Source: Rhizophagus clarus (taxonomy: Eukaryota > Glomeromycota > Glomeromycetes > Glomerales > Glomeraceae). Taken from it: 64,000 nucleotides of DNA. Position numbers and translations under genes: made by a program. Where the stretch lies: assembly GCA_015698045.1 (NCBI GenBank), contig BLAL01000030.1:682001-746000 (forward strand), in the 5' to 3' direction. A model generated the notes under the pieces. It saw only the letters and a list, made by a program, of their open reading frames with translations. It was not told where the DNA came from and made no database searches. This document shows positions 46,980 to 59,687 of the stretch, in pieces. Position 1 is the first letter of the stretch, and the number at the start of each line of letters is the position of its first letter.

Positions 46980-49530
46980 TTTAAATAGACTAACCAGATC
47001 TTCCTGCATCAAAACTTCTCATGCAATTTGCTTTGATAAATACAATAACATTCATAGATTTTTTTAAAGTAGGTATCCAAGATTGTGCTGATAAAGAAAT
47101 GGACCCTGAATGATTATATAATATCTGTTCATTATCATTTAATGAACAGGTATCCGCAATCTTAATTAATTAAGAATCAGATATTAGATCTTTTTCACCA
47201 ATCATCTTTATCAAAAAAAATAATTTTTTCTTACAAAATACCAGTCAAGCCTGTTGAGAGATTTTTAAATAGGTAAATTAACTGTACATAATTTGGATAA
47301 CGGTTGATTGAAAAACATGCATAGTTATAGTTAAGTTGATATAAAAGAGATCTACAAAACAAACTATCTTAAAAGTTATTTGATTGACATAAATCACAAT
47401 AAAAAATGGAAATTTTGTTTTATAATTAAAGTAATATAATTGTCATAGGCATACACCCATAGTCTCATATCATAGTTCAGATACATAAAAAATTCTGCAA
47501 ATCATTGTATGATTGTAAATAACATTCAGTTTGGTTATTTCATACCAAATTGATGTTACCTATCAGAAAAAGGAGATATAGATTTATCTGATTTTCAATA
47601 TGTTCAAACTTTAATATAAGATAAATGTTATACTCAGTTTTTCATTCTTATTAACATAATATCATGGTATAAAGTCAAAGAAAATTACATAAAAAATATA
47701 ACGATCATACAGTATATTCATGTTGTAATAATTGTTATAAATTTGTAAGCATGCATTTTGAAGGTTTATTATACCTTCAAAATAACATGATCAATTTTAT
47801 TCATAATCCACAAGTTTGATTGCATTTCATCCCATATCTTTGCTTGTATTCTAAATATTTATGCTGCTCATTAATAAAAATGAACATAATTCATATAAAA
47901 GATTTAAATGTGAATTAAAGTCAAATGTAATCTTAGCTTGCTCATATGCAATAAATTGACCTTCCTAAAACATAGAAAGGATCAGTATAGTTACCACTGA
48001 ATATAACGAACCTTCAGTTCTAGAGAGTTTAGTTCAGTATATAGTAAATTTGTTATATAAATACTGAATGCTATAGATAATTCTGACCAAATTTATAGTG
48101 CCAGTCAGGATTATAATTTCAAAGTACATAAACCTGATATCTCATAACTTTAGAAGTCAGTGAAATAATTATTGGTTATTAGTAATCACCTCTGGAAAAA
48201 TTAAAGCAAGGAAATTTTTTTATTGAATTAACCATAAGTAGCAACTATTTTTGTTTATTAATTACTGATAATTCTGATTAGCACTATAAATTTAGCCTGA
48301 ATTAACTTATGGTCACATGACTGTTCAGTATAACGAATAGATGTCTAATATATTGGGCTGATCAAATTAAATTTGAATGCAGTATATAGATTTTTTTATA
48401 AAAATTCTTTATATCCAGTGTAATTAACTATAAAAATTCAGTTCTGAGAACTTTGGTTCAGTATAACAAGTTTTTGGTATACACAGGTTTGGTATAACCA
48501 GTGGCGACTGTATTTAGTTTTATGCAAAACATTTGAGCTTCTTTTGCTAAAAGGTTAATATATTTCTAATGTCTGGAGGAGAGTGTCCAGATATATCTCC
48601 AGTTAACACCTAAAATATCTGAAAAATGTATTGAAATACAGTTATTATCCAGAATTTATCTGGACAATAAGGATGAATTTCAAATGAATTCCTTTTTCAT
48701 AAGGATATTTCTTAAAACATCCTTAATAGTAAAATACTTGACTGCCATATAAAAAATAATCAGTGGTAAATTATTGCATAACATTAAATTCAAACTGGCA
48801 ATCGCATTAGTTTTTTTAATAATAAAGTAATTCATATTAATTTGACCAATTTATTATAGGACAATTAGTAGACAATTATACCCAGATTTACTAGTAACCA
48901 AAAAACTAAAGTTGCATAAGGCAATAAAATTATCAAATTTAAGTATGTAATATTTTAGTGATAGTACTATCAATATTATGAACTTTCTGATTCACTAAAA
49001 ATCAAAATTTATAAGGTTGATAAAATTTTGTATATTTATATGTAAAAGTAAAATCTTAATTCTTAAAATTACTTAAATCATCACTTACAAAATAATACTT
49101 TGAAATAGGATAATAATACCATTTTAAAATAAAAATAACAATTGGTATGATAAGTAATTTTTGAATTTTTTTCTGTTTTTCAACTTCATAATTTCATTAC
49201 TTTACTACTTTGTCAAATATTATTTTATATACTGTACATTTAAATAAAGTTTTTAAAGGAATCAAAACTACTTTATAATATTTATAGAGAAAATTATAAT
49301 AATACTAATTTTTGAAAAAAAATTTTTTTCAAGAATAATTTAAAAATAATTTAAAATATAAAAATCCTATTATTTGTTAATAAAAAGTAATTACTAATCC
49401 TTTAAATGATGGTTTACCAGTTATCACTTAATATTTTTTATAATAGTAAAACATCTAAAGTATTTATAAAATCTTTTAAAAAAAAAATAAATTGATATAA
49501 TATAATTTTATTAATTATCTTTAATTCTTT
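46980..49530. other. Non-coding DNA with a recurring TTCAGTATA word
   Basis: No ORF. CAGTTCT(A/G)..AG(A/T)..TTCAGTATA occurs as a diverged direct pair near 48016 and 48440, and ACCAGTGGCGACTGTATTTAG near 48500 resembles a transposon end. Nothing can be named. Confidence 0.35.
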
Positions 49531-50570
49531 ATTATTATTTTTTTTTAAAATTGGTATTGGGATGCACATTGGAAAACAACCAAAAGAGTTAATTATTTTA
49601 ACTGCAATTCCTTTAAAACTAATGATGAATTAATACATATTATAAAATGTCAAAATAATTTTCTGCCCACTATAGATAATTTAAAACACAGATTAAATAT
49701 TTACAACAATTTATTATGCCCTATGTGTAATAAAGAAGAAGAAACACTGAAATATCTTACAATTTGTGAAGGCACACAAGAGAATTTTGAAGTAATTGAA
49801 GATCAAATTATTACAAAAATACTTAAAATCATAAAGAAACATAATTCAAAGAATAACATCAGTTATAATGAATTGAAAAAAATATTATTTAAATATAAAG
49901 ATGAAGTTACTTCTGAATTAAAAGAAAAAAATAGAGTAGAATTAACTCGTAGATTAATTTCAAGTTCTATAATGATGAATTTATAGCAGAAAACATCCAG
50001 AAAACTTAGTAAAATAATTGCTAATAAAACAATTAACTTATTTCACAAATTTTTTAAGTCAATTCTTTGGAAGCAACATTGTGAAAAAATGCAACAACAT
50101 GAATGTAATCTAGGAATCTCCCAAGCAGCAAAAAAAAGAAACACCAATTCAACATGAATTCTATCATCTAATACACAAATAAATAATAACTGAAAACAAG
50201 AAGTATTGAAAAAATTAAAAACAAGTTTAAGCAGATATACAGATCATTTTAAAGAATAGATAAAAAAAGGAAGTTCAATATCATGGAAATCAAAATCAAA
50301 AAAATTGTAAAAAGCAGCGTAGCGGATCTTTTGACTTCCCTCCTATAATCACAAGGATGTAATATCTAAGATAGTTCATTTTACACGTGCTTACTTGTGT
50401 AGAAGAATTGTCAACTGACAGTGCATATATGGGATTTTTTTGAAATGACAGATGGTTTATAGATTAATCATATTAGAATTAATTAATTATATTTTTTATG
50501 TAATTTACAAAATTTTAATAAATCTATAAATGTGCTGCGGAAAAAAAAAAAAAAATTATTATTTTTTTTT
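49531..50570 (+). mobile_element. 5'-truncated LINE (ORF2 tail) with target-site duplication
   Basis: A 16-bp word (ATTATTATT plus seven Ts) lies at 49531-49546 and 50555-50570. Between them, 49547-49986 is open in one frame and encodes the end of a LINE ORF2 protein: YWDAHWKTTKRVNYF, LPTIDNLKHRLNIYNNLLCP then MCNKEEETLKYL..C, the zinc-binding zf-RVT type motif after the reverse transcriptase. After TAA at 49984-49986 further ORF2-like pieces continue with stops (INLFHKFFKSILWKQHCEKM). A 3' UTR follows and ends in A14-15 at 50541-50555. The duplication is low-complexity but exactly placed. Confidence 0.75.
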
Positions 50571-51163
50571 TAACCCTTTTAAATAAAGTGAATTTAACAT
50601 AGCTTTATTGGGTAATAGGAATGAAATACATTACAATAAATATGTAATAAAACCTATCTAATGCTATAATTCTCAATTACACTAAAAAACTATATCAATC
50701 ATCATTCAACCAAAAAACATCATCTGTAAATTAATTCCTATGCTATAATCTTATTGTGAATAAGCACCCTTATACTTTTACACCAAAAACTACTTACTAG
50801 CCTTTCATTCTTACAGTTATAAAAAAGGCATGCATCCCATTTTATTTCAATTATTTTTTAAGTTTAATAATTAAATATTAAAATTTACAATTAAAATTAA
50901 TAAATATATTTCAGTATTTTTTAATTTTAAAATATAATTTTTATATTTTTTAATAATTATTTTCAATACTATTTTTAATTTTTATATTTTTTTTTGTTTT
51001 TAATTTTCATATTCACTAATTTTAGAATGTAATTACTCTTTAATATTATTTTGAATATTTGTATTCTTATCTTTTAATTTTTAATTTTTATATTCTTTAT
51101 TTTTGAAATATGATTTATCTTTACAAAAAATAAAAAAGAAATAATATCAGTAATATTTTTAAA
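50571..51163. other. AT-rich non-coding DNA
   Basis: Spacer between two oppositely oriented LINE-derived insertions. No ORF. Confidence 0.5.
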
Positions 51164-53209
51164 ATTAATAAAAATATTTTTTTTTTTTTTTTATTTAAAG
51201 GCGTTGGAGCTGCACTCAGTTTTATTATGTAAAATGAGGGTACATTATCGCACCACTAAACTACAAATTAACGTTGCTTTGAGCCACAAGGAACCCGTCT
51301 TACCATCCGCCTGACATATTAATTACTAGTATAGAGGAATAAGGAAAACGAAAAAGAAAAAAGAAAAATTATAGAAAATAAACTACCCTAAAACAACTAA
51401 CTAGTTAGGAATATACATCCCGTCTATGACTAACTTTCTGTTTCTAGTGTGTTAGCAGCATAAACTAATGAGCTGTTCCAGCAAGTGCTTGATTTCCACC
51501 TTGTTAAGATTACTCAGTTGCCCATTGCCAGACTTACGCGATCTCTTGTTCGTGTTAGAAGAGGTTGAACGTCCTGAGGATTTCTGAGACTGCGCAGGAT
51601 TGAGCGGGTTAGTATTATTTCCTTGATTGTTATTGTTATGTGATTTGCGTGATCCAAGAAGCATGCGATTTGATCTAGTAACCACTGGAGAGGAGCCCGC
51701 CTTCTTGTGAGAGAAAGAGTTGGAGCCTGAGCCTGTAGCCTTTGGCTGACGTCTTGGCGAACGGAAGGATGGAGTGGAATGTTTGCACCAAGCTAATTCT
51801 GTCTGCTTCCACATTTGAGTCTTGGCTAACCTGCGGGACAACGCATCCCATGTTGCGAAGTAGCCAATGAGAATCCTAGTGCCATCCTGTTCTCGAACTA
51901 ATTTAAATGATTGGAGATTGCTTTCATTAATGAAGGGACCAGAAGTGCCTTCAGGAAATAGTGACTCAATCGTTATATCCTCAGGGATATTTGTGATTGC
52001 TGTCTGGAATTTTTCGCGTTACTTTCGTTCTGAAAGAGACCAAGCTGCTGGGAACCATCATACGGAAATAGAGCTGAGAGAAACCGTCCAGTCACCATTA
52101 TTATACGCCTTAAGACAATTATGATTGGGTGTAAGTCTGACCCTTGCTGTTTGATATTTCTTTTGCACTCGCGTGCTGACAGACACCACTTTTCCCCATT
52201 TATTAAGTTCACTGAGGTGCTAATAATTTGTCCATTTGGCCGGGATGTCATAGACCACTAAGTCCAGAGTGAAATTGTTATTGTTCTCCTCAGGCTGATA
52301 TCCAGTGATAATAAGGTTGTTGTCTCCTGTACTACTCTCATTTTTGCGCTTCTTTGTTGTGAGCGTAGCGGTGTTATCATCACTTTTGTCGTTACGCTTG
52401 GTGGAGGCAGATGGCTGCGGCGTGAGTGGCGAGAGTGTGGGCTTTTGACCATTAAGGGCGGAATCAGGTGATGCAGTCGAAGAGTTGAGTGAGGCAGCTT
52501 CCTGTAGGAATTTAGCTTTTTCCGCGCGCTTCTCTTGTTTCTTCAGCTTTTTTTTCTGATTCTTGGTCAAAACCAGTTTTCAGGAGTTAGTATTTGTGTT
52601 GGAGGAAGAAGGGGAGGGATCAGCTATCGAGGACGTTGATTGGTGCGACTGATCCATATCCATTTCCAAATCCGGTAAATCTGCATGATCGTTGGGCATA
52701 TTTGCCGTGCCTGTGTTGGTCAACTGGTCTGTTATCAAATCGATTTCCGATTGGTGCCTTAATGTTTGTGCCACGAATATCTCATCCACCTTATGTGCAA
52801 TCTTGTCGTAGGTGGAAAAAACGAGCTGTTCAAGAAGGATAGAGAAAGACCAGAGAGTCAAAGTGACAATGACGGTAAAAGCTACCACTTGTTGTTGGGA
52901 AGTTTTAGGCTTGACTGTTGCTAAGCCTGGGTCTAGTCGATAGTTGGGTACTTTGTCAAAAACTTCAGCCGCTTCAGCCGTGGTTACCGTTAGGCCTTCG
53001 CAAAGCTGAGGACATAGAGGTAGAATAGTTTGAAAAATATCAACAAGGTTTTTTTTAAAAGAGTTTGCAGTCGCTTCCTTAATAGTTTTTAGTGTGTTTG
53101 CATCCATTTCCGTGAAGAAAGGTGGGTTGTTATTAGTGGAAAGTACGCAAAAAACTTTCAAAAAATTTGGGCTGAATGATCAGCGGAAAGAGATGATTAA
53201 TAAAAATAT
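51164..53209 (-). mobile_element. ORF1-only LINE derivative with 14-bp target duplication
   Basis: ATTAATAAAAATAT is present exactly at 51164-51177 and 53196-53209. On the minus strand the insert starts at 53195, carries ORF1 (53107-51452), then about 270 bp of 3' UTR, and ends in an A-rich tail next to 51178 (T16-17 on +). There is no reverse transcriptase or endonuclease ORF between ORF1 and the tail, so the copy is internally deleted or a non-autonomous subfamily. Confidence 0.75.
51452..53107 (-). pseudogene. LINE ORF1 (RRM-like, nucleic-acid-binding), four nonsense codons
   Basis: A single frame of 552 codons from ATG 53107 to TAA 51452 has no frameshift but four stops: TGA at 52580, TAG at 52220, TGA at 52058 and TAA at 52019. 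Order: N-terminal region (MDANTLKTIKEATANS), one hydrophobic segment (VVAFTVIVTLTLWSFSILL), an Asp-rich segment, a very basic stretch (TKNQKKKLKKQEKRAEKAK), then the RRM-like core (LVVYDIPAKWTNY, ELNKWGKVVSV, WFPAAWSLSERK, REKFQTAITNIPED, LIGYFATWDAL) and a Ser/Asn/Arg-rich tail ending in a short helix (KVEIKHLLEQLISL). ORF1 proteins of this type bind the element RNA during retrotransposition. It is inactive as it stands. Confidence 0.8.
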
Positions 53210-53279
53210 AAAAATACTTATATTTATATTTATTTATATATTTAAGCTAGAATTTATATTTAAAAACAAAAAATATATA

Positions 53280-53992
53280 GGCCGATTAGCAGAATTTGCC
53301 AATCATCAGATATGTGATGCAGTACTGATAAAAATTGATCAAAAACTGTTCTTACATAAGAAAAGTTAAAAAAAATAATTAAAAAATATATAAAAAAAAC
53401 CTTTTAAAACCTTTTTCTAAAAATTTACCTCTTTATCCTGAAGCCAGTAGAAGAAATTTCTATAAAATGGAAAAAATATTATTATAAAATTAGTTAATTA
53501 AAAAAAGAAACAAAAATCCAGAATATTAGCAAAAAAAATATTAATTGAAAAGTAATTAATAACAAATATCAAATAGATTTAAATAAACAATTATTCAATA
53601 TATAATATAAATTTGTTAAAACTTCATTATTAACATAATTATTTATTTATTTAAAAAATTTTTTTGATTAATTTTGCTTTTTAAATAAGATTTTTTTTAC
53701 AAACTATAAAAAAAAAACAAAAAAAAATAGCTGCAAGTTATATCTAATATAAAATAACTACCAGTATACTTGCAAAAATTCTCAACTTACTTTAGTAAGA
53801 AGTTTAATGGGAAGTTGATAGAGAGTTCAATAAGGAGTTTACAAACAAAAAAAATTTTTAATGCTACTTTGTTGAAGTAATTTCTTGATATCTGTGTCAT
53901 ATGATCATATAACACAAATGTAACCAACTTGCGAAACTTTATTTTATTAAATTATCATTAAATTTCTTAATCTAGGCTAATTTTGTTAATTC
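53280..53992 (+). repeat. Dispersed repeat, copy 2
   Basis: Direct-orientation match of 44175-44910, lying just outside the 5' end of the ORF1-only LINE derivative. It begins within what corresponds to the Myb/SANT C-terminus (TTTGCCAATCATCAGATATG) and ends at GGCTAATTTTGTTAATTCTG. The rest of the Myb/SANT gene is not on either side. Confidence 0.85.
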
Positions 53993-54344
53993 TGCTGATC
54001 AGTCCATATGAAATAAGAAAATTAATAATAATATTTTTAAATTTAAAAAAAAAAAAAAAATTAAAAAACCTACTTTATTAATTTTAAAATTTAGATTAAA
54101 GTCTAAAAAAAAAATATTTTTAAAAATATTTTTCAGTCATTATACTATAAAATATAACATAAAATTTCTATTACCATATACTTCTGAATTAAGCACCCTC
54201 TAAAATTAAGTACCCTCACATCCTATATATATACTAAAAATAAGCACCTCTAAAAATTAAATTGTTTTCTCATTTAAACATTATAAACATTATAATTATA
54301 CTTTATTAACTTTTTTAAAAGATACAAATTATTATTTTATTATT

Positions 54345-54900
54345 CATTTATATCAATGTCTGAATCATCCCAGCTTATATCATCTTTCAAATTATCATTG
54401 CTAGTATCCTTCAGATTATCATCACTAATATCTATAATTTCTTTATCAAATTTCTTTACATTATCCAAAGCATTTGAAATACTACAAGTTTTAAAAGAAT
54501 TAATAATAATTTTGTTAGGAATTCTATTTCAAGAATGTTTTACCCATCCATATATATCATTAAATTTAGCCTGTCAAAGATTACCTTTAGTTGTTTGATC
54601 AGCACCACCAGCAGTCATCTACTGATGCTATTCCTTATGTAAATTGACTTTAAACAGTTTATTTATTGCAACAGATATTACAACTAAATCAAATTTATAA
54701 TCAAGGAATTTCTCTTTTACAGATTTTTCAAATATCCTTAAAAAAAATCATAAACCATTAACTTTGAAGTCCTGGTTCTAGTTCTACTAGTAACCTTATC
54801 ACTTAAATAATCAACATACTGGTTCATCAATATACTATCCATCTAATCTTTCTCTTGAAACTAGTCAATTACTCTAGAAGGTATTTTATCGCCTTTTGAT
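54345..54900 (-). pseudogene. Pogo/Tigger-type DDE transposase, C-terminal remnant
   Basis: In the minus direction the following can be read: MDSILMNQYVDYL, SKLMVYD.FLRIFEKSVKEK with the second catalytic Asp in MVYD, then DYKFDLVVISVAINKLFKVN, GGADQTTKGNL, AKFNDIYGWVKHS, IIINSFKTCSISNALD and an acidic Asp/Asn-rich tail. In intact family members about 12 residues with the GGLT..QPLD motif (third catalytic acid) stand between VVI and INK; here they are missing without breaking the frame. In-frame stops interrupt it elsewhere. The C-terminal SFK.C.ISNALD helix is typical of CENP-B/jerky-like transposases. Confidence 0.7.
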
Positions 54901-56563
54901 AGTCACCTTCCCTTAAAGATATAGATCAAAAGAAACTTAAATCCATCTATAAAAAGAAAGAATGTTGAGTAAAATTAAAAAAATGTAATCAAAAATCAAA
55001 AATATCTAAATATTATTGAAATCAAAATATTCTAAAAATCGATCGGTTGAATGTTAAAAAAAAAAATAAACTTAACAAAAAAGATTAGACTCTCAGAAGT
55101 TCATAAATAATCTAAAACTATAAATCTAAATCCTAAAATATCATAACTATTTATTTTATTTTTATTTTTATTTTTATTTTATTTTCTTTTTATTTTCTTT
55201 ATTTTTTTATTTTTCCTTTTATTTTAATTTTCAGATTTTTTTCTTTTTTATTTTCTTTTATATATTTTTATTCTTTTATTTTCTTTTTTGTTTTTATTTT
55301 TTTTTTTATTTACTTATTTTTTTATCTTTTATTTCTTCTTTATTCTCTTTCTTTTATTTTTCTTTTTTATCAAATATTATTATTTTATTTCCTTTTAATT
55401 TTATTTTTTTTTTTTTTATTTTATTTTTATTACTTTTTACATTTTATTATTATTATTAAAGTTTTTGTATTATTATTACTAATTATATTAAAAATCAAAG
55501 ATTTTGTTTTAAATAAATGTATTTTACTCTTTTATTTAATAAATATTAAAAAAATAAATTTGCAAATATTTTATAATATAAAAATAATAAAATGATGTAT
55601 TTTATATTACAGAATTTTTTTTATTATGATTTTTTATTTTATTTTTATATAAGAATAAATTTTTTAAGTTAAAAAAATTAGTAAATCAAAAAATATTTAT
55701 TATATGATAGAAATCAATTCTCATTTAGGATAAAAAATAAATTCATTTATATAATATAATATATGAATGAAAAAATTATAATATTAGCTAAACTTTAAAT
55801 TTTAATAAAAATTAAAAAAATATAAATTGAAAAATATAGTTGGATAATAAAGAATTGTATAAATATTTTTAAATTATATTAAATATTAATAAAATTATAT
55901 TATATTATAAATAGTAATATTTACTAATTTTTTAATAATAATTGATTGATAGAATATATAGTTGTAATTATTATATAATTTAAGTTTATTCTAATAAAAT
56001 GTTATATGATTCAATATTTTTTTTTTTTTTTAAAAAGCAAGTTATATTTAATTATATATTATTATATACTGTATGTACTTTTAATTTATTTTTAATATTT
56101 GTAGTATACTATAAATATAGTTTTACCTGCTTTATAAGTTTACTTGAAATCTCAAAAATCATATTTTTGGTTTTTTTCATTAAATGATCGGCATGGAAAA
56201 TTTTTTTGGTCATACAATTATTTGCGATTTTTTGCCTTTTTAGTCCAGTCAGCTGATCAAAATAGTCAAAATGTTAGCAATAAAACTATGCAATCCGCAA
56301 AAATAAATGGGATCCCCTTTTTAAAATTAAAAAAATGAGCGTTCGTCTTTTTTTTAATCATATTTGTACACTCGTTTTACCGTTTAACTTGATAGAAAAA
56401 AAAAATAAATTCATTTATACTATTTGGGCAAGTGTCTTATGAAATAATTAAGGGGACGTTAAAAAGGGTAAACGGTACACAAGTATCACAAATTTAAAGT
56501 TAATTATTATTATATAAATAGAATTATTGTTTATCTGTTATCGTTTATCTCTTATAACAGAAA
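54901..56563. other. Low-complexity AT DNA and BTB gene upstream region
   Basis: 55140-55450 is dominated by TTTTATTTT/CTTTT words with almost no G on the + strand. Short ORFs near 55999-56338 are not supported. The stretch near 56420-56560 is the likely promoter of the BTB gene. Confidence 0.5.
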
Positions 56564-57964
56564 ATGGCGAGAGGATATTCATTAGAACAAGATTTTAGAT
56601 TATTAGTAAATAATCCAAAATATAGTGACATAGAGATTATATGTGAAGATGAAAAGAGATTATATGGATCTAGAGCAATTTTAGCGGCGAGGTCAGAAGT
56701 ATTTGATGGACTACTTTATAATGGAATGAAAGAAAGTTACGAGAATCAAATTTATTTTCCAACGATTAATTCAACTATTATGGAAATTATATTAGAATAT
56801 ATTTATACAGGGTCAATTAAAGGAACTTTAACTGAAGATAATATAATTGAACTATATAATGCAGCAGATTATTTTCAATTGTTAAATCTTCAAGATTTTA
56901 TCATGAAGAACGTTAAAAATACTTTAGTGGAGAATTATAAAGAGAATTATTCACCTGAATTATTATCTAAAGTTATAGATAAAATGGTATTAACTGATGA
57001 TAATAATCTTCTTAATTTATTAGTTGAAGCAGTAGCAACTATTCCATTGAATACTATTGAATTTGGAAGATTATCTATTTCGGCACTTCAATATCTTTTA
57101 TCTTGTACACATAAAAAACAAAAACCGTTTGCGACTACGGAATATGAAGTTTTTCGATATTGTGCTATTTTGGCGGCAAAACAAGTTTCTGATGATGCAT
57201 ATAAAACTCTAATTAAACGGTTACCAACTTTAGAACAATTAGAGAATTCAATCGAAATAGAAAATGAAATTATTACCAATCGACAAGAAGTTTCAAAAGA
57301 ACTAAAACCTTTGGTAAAATTTATTGATTTTGGGCAAATTAAAGTTCAAATATTGACTGATATTATTGAACCATTAGAAATAACTCCAACTGTAACAGTT
57401 TATCGGCATCAAATCAAGTCAAATAATTCAGAAATTAATTATATTCGTGGAATACCATCATTGTACAAATTTGCTTACGTTTGGGATAAGTCATCATGTG
57501 GATCAAAACTTATTATAGAAGATAATGGAAAAGTTATACGTGCACAATATGATTGTTATTTTCACCAAAGTGTCAAAGTGAAAATGATATTGGAAAATAA
57601 GGGTATTTTTAAATGGGATGTGATTATAGAGAAAGATTGTGAGTATGCTTGGGTTGGAGTATGTTCATCAGAAAATTTTAATTATGAAATATTTGCGGGA
57701 AGTCAACATACTGGATTAGTATTAGGTTCTAATGGTTGTTGTTTTAATTCTGGAGACTGGGTAAACAATTATTGTCCACCATTTAAAGAAGGTGCTAAGA
57801 TAACTGTTCATTTAGATATGAATAAACGGACTTGCGCCTTTACAGTTAATGGTATAAGATATGCAGAGGTATCAGGATGGAACAACTCACCATTAAAACT
57901 TTCACCTGCAGTATCATTATGTTACCCTGGTCGCCTTCGGATTCAGAATTGTCGAAAAATTTGA
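56564..57964 (+). CDS. BTB-BACK-SPRY domain protein
   Basis: Single-exon, 466 aa, from ATG 56564 to TGA 57964. Residues about 8-115 are a BTB/POZ domain (FRLLVNNPKYSDIEIICEDE, SRAILAARSEVFDGLLYNGM, EIILEYIYTGSI, LYNAADYFQLLNLQDFI). Residues about 125-235 are BACK-like helices. From about 290 to the end is a SPRY/B30.2-type domain (KWDVIIEKDCEYAWVGVCSS, LVLGSNGCCFNSGDW, FTVNGIRYAEVSGW, LSPAVSLCYPGRLRIQ). BTB-BACK proteins are usually Cullin-3 E3 ligase adaptors, the partner domain choosing the substrate; SPRY replaces the Kelch or TLDc domain often found in this lineage. No damage seen. The substrate is unknown. Confidence 0.93.
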   Translation: MARGYSLEQDFRLLVNNPKYSDIEIICEDEKRLYGSRAILAARSEVFDGLLYNGMKESYENQIYFPTINSTIMEIILEYIYTGSIKGTLTEDNIIELYNAADYFQLLNLQDFIMKNVKNTLVENYKENYSPELLSKVIDKMVLTDDNNLLNLLVEAVATIPLNTIEFGRLSISALQYLLSCTHKKQKPFATTEYEVFRYCAILAAKQVSDDAYKTLIKRLPTLEQLENSIEIENEIITNRQEVSKELKPLVKFIDFGQIKVQILTDIIEPLEITPTVTVYRHQIKSNNSEINYIRGIPSLYKFAYVWDKSSCGSKLIIEDNGKVIRAQYDCYFHQSVKVKMILENKGIFKWDVIIEKDCEYAWVGVCSSENFNYEIFAGSQHTGLVLGSNGCCFNSGDWVNNYCPPFKEGAKITVHLDMNKRTCAFTVNGIRYAEVSGWNNSPLKLSPAVSLCYPGRLRIQNCRKI

Positions 57965-59687
57965 TCATAAATCAAAAGTGTATTTGTTATTAAATATCTT
58001 AAATTGGTGATATAAAGGAAGCGAAAAATAAGAAAAGTAGCAAAGTAGCAAGACGTTTAATTTAATAAAAACTTAAGAGGTGGTATAGCCGTATAGTAAG
58101 TAGATGATGGAAAATTTAGGAAGGGCGAAAATCCATTTACCGTGTATTTGCAGTTGACTGAATTCGATCACATAATGTGAAGGGATGTGAAGGGAATATT
58201 GTAACTTTATCGTGGATTATTAAAATTATTTTTTTCATAACTTTATTGGAATTAACGATTTCTTTTTGTTTGTTCTTATAAATAATTTGACCCACGTTAA
58301 TTAATGAGATTTTAGCTGGATTATTGTGTAAATAAAACTATTCTTTCTCTCTAATTACAATAAACATTTCCATTATAGTGATTATACATAACTTTGCCCG
58401 CAGGTTTTAGACGCAGTAGAAACTGATAATTAATAATATATTTGCAAAACAGATTGCTTTTGAAGAAAGCTTAGAGTGTTTATACCAAAAGAAAATTATG
58501 TTTTTATTAAAAGAATAGTATTTTATGAAAATGATATTTAGTTTACATTTGTCATAAACCTTGTAATATGTAAATAAGACCTTAAATAACCTCCGTATCC
58601 ATATTATTGAGATTTTGCACATCTCTTCTTGTATCTTTCCCAGCTTACTGTTTTCGGATATCGAGAATGATACAAGCCCGTTGACCCGGTTTTTTTGTCA
58701 TTGGTTCAGTTGTGATTTTTATCCGCTCAGAATATTTGAAAAATTCCGCCACACTATAGTAATATTAGGCGATACAATTCAAAAATTTGAAGTCAGCGGT
58801 TGGTATTTTTATTTAAAAATTTTATATTTATAAGGTCCTAAAATTTAAAATTTTTTAAAATTTTTTATTTTTTACCTGCTAATTATTAATATTAACATAT
58901 AAATTTTTTTCTATAAATTTTCACAAAACTAAGTCGCGTATTTGAGAACAATTTTTTAATGTTGTGTCACCTTATAATATTATAAGGAAAAGTTTTTAGT
59001 GGCCAAGAAAGTATTATTAGAAAGAAGATCGAAAGAAACTATAAAATTAAAATGTTCAGCATAATAACTTCAGTGCTATACTTTTTTTTTAAGAAATTCA
59101 TTTCTTGTTAACGCAAAAGTTCTTATTCAGAGTCGTTACACTTATATTGAGTTTTTATATATCAATATACGAATATCAGTATATTATACCGATATTCGAT
59201 TGAGGAACTTCTGAAACTTTTGGTCGATATTTTTATGGTCGTCATTGATTTATTAATTAATCATCGATCATAATTAAAACAATTAAAGGGTTCGACTCTG
59301 TGTTTTGAATTTTCATTAAATACAGTGCCTTTATTTACGTATTCAAGTTTTAAGGGGTGTGTTGACAAGCTCAAGGTCAAAAAAATAAAAAATTATCGAT
59401 TTCGTTAGACGCAAAATTAAATTCCTCCCAATAATAAAATATTTAGAATTTCTTTTAACGAAAACTTCATACATATGAACTTTTTTAGAAAGAGAATAAT
59501 AATGAACAAATAAAATGCGAGAGCAAAATAATTAATAAACGAATAGTAATAATGAATTCAATATAGATAAAATCCGATAAAGTCGATAAAATAATTTTAT
59601 CATAAAATTTATGAAATTTGAATTTTATATAATATCATCTATATATTAACGTATAGTGGAAATTTCACTTTAAATCCAAATAATATA
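57965..59687. other. Non-coding interval
   Basis: No supported gene. A short inverted repeat CGAATATC..GATATTCG near 59170-59200. The ORFs near 58407-58833 overlap in opposite strands and carry no recognised motif. Confidence 0.45.

Noticed and set aside
59280-59300. tRNA-like GGGTTCGACTC word
   Set aside because: No matching acceptor, D or anticodon stems around it; no tRNA found elsewhere in the window either.
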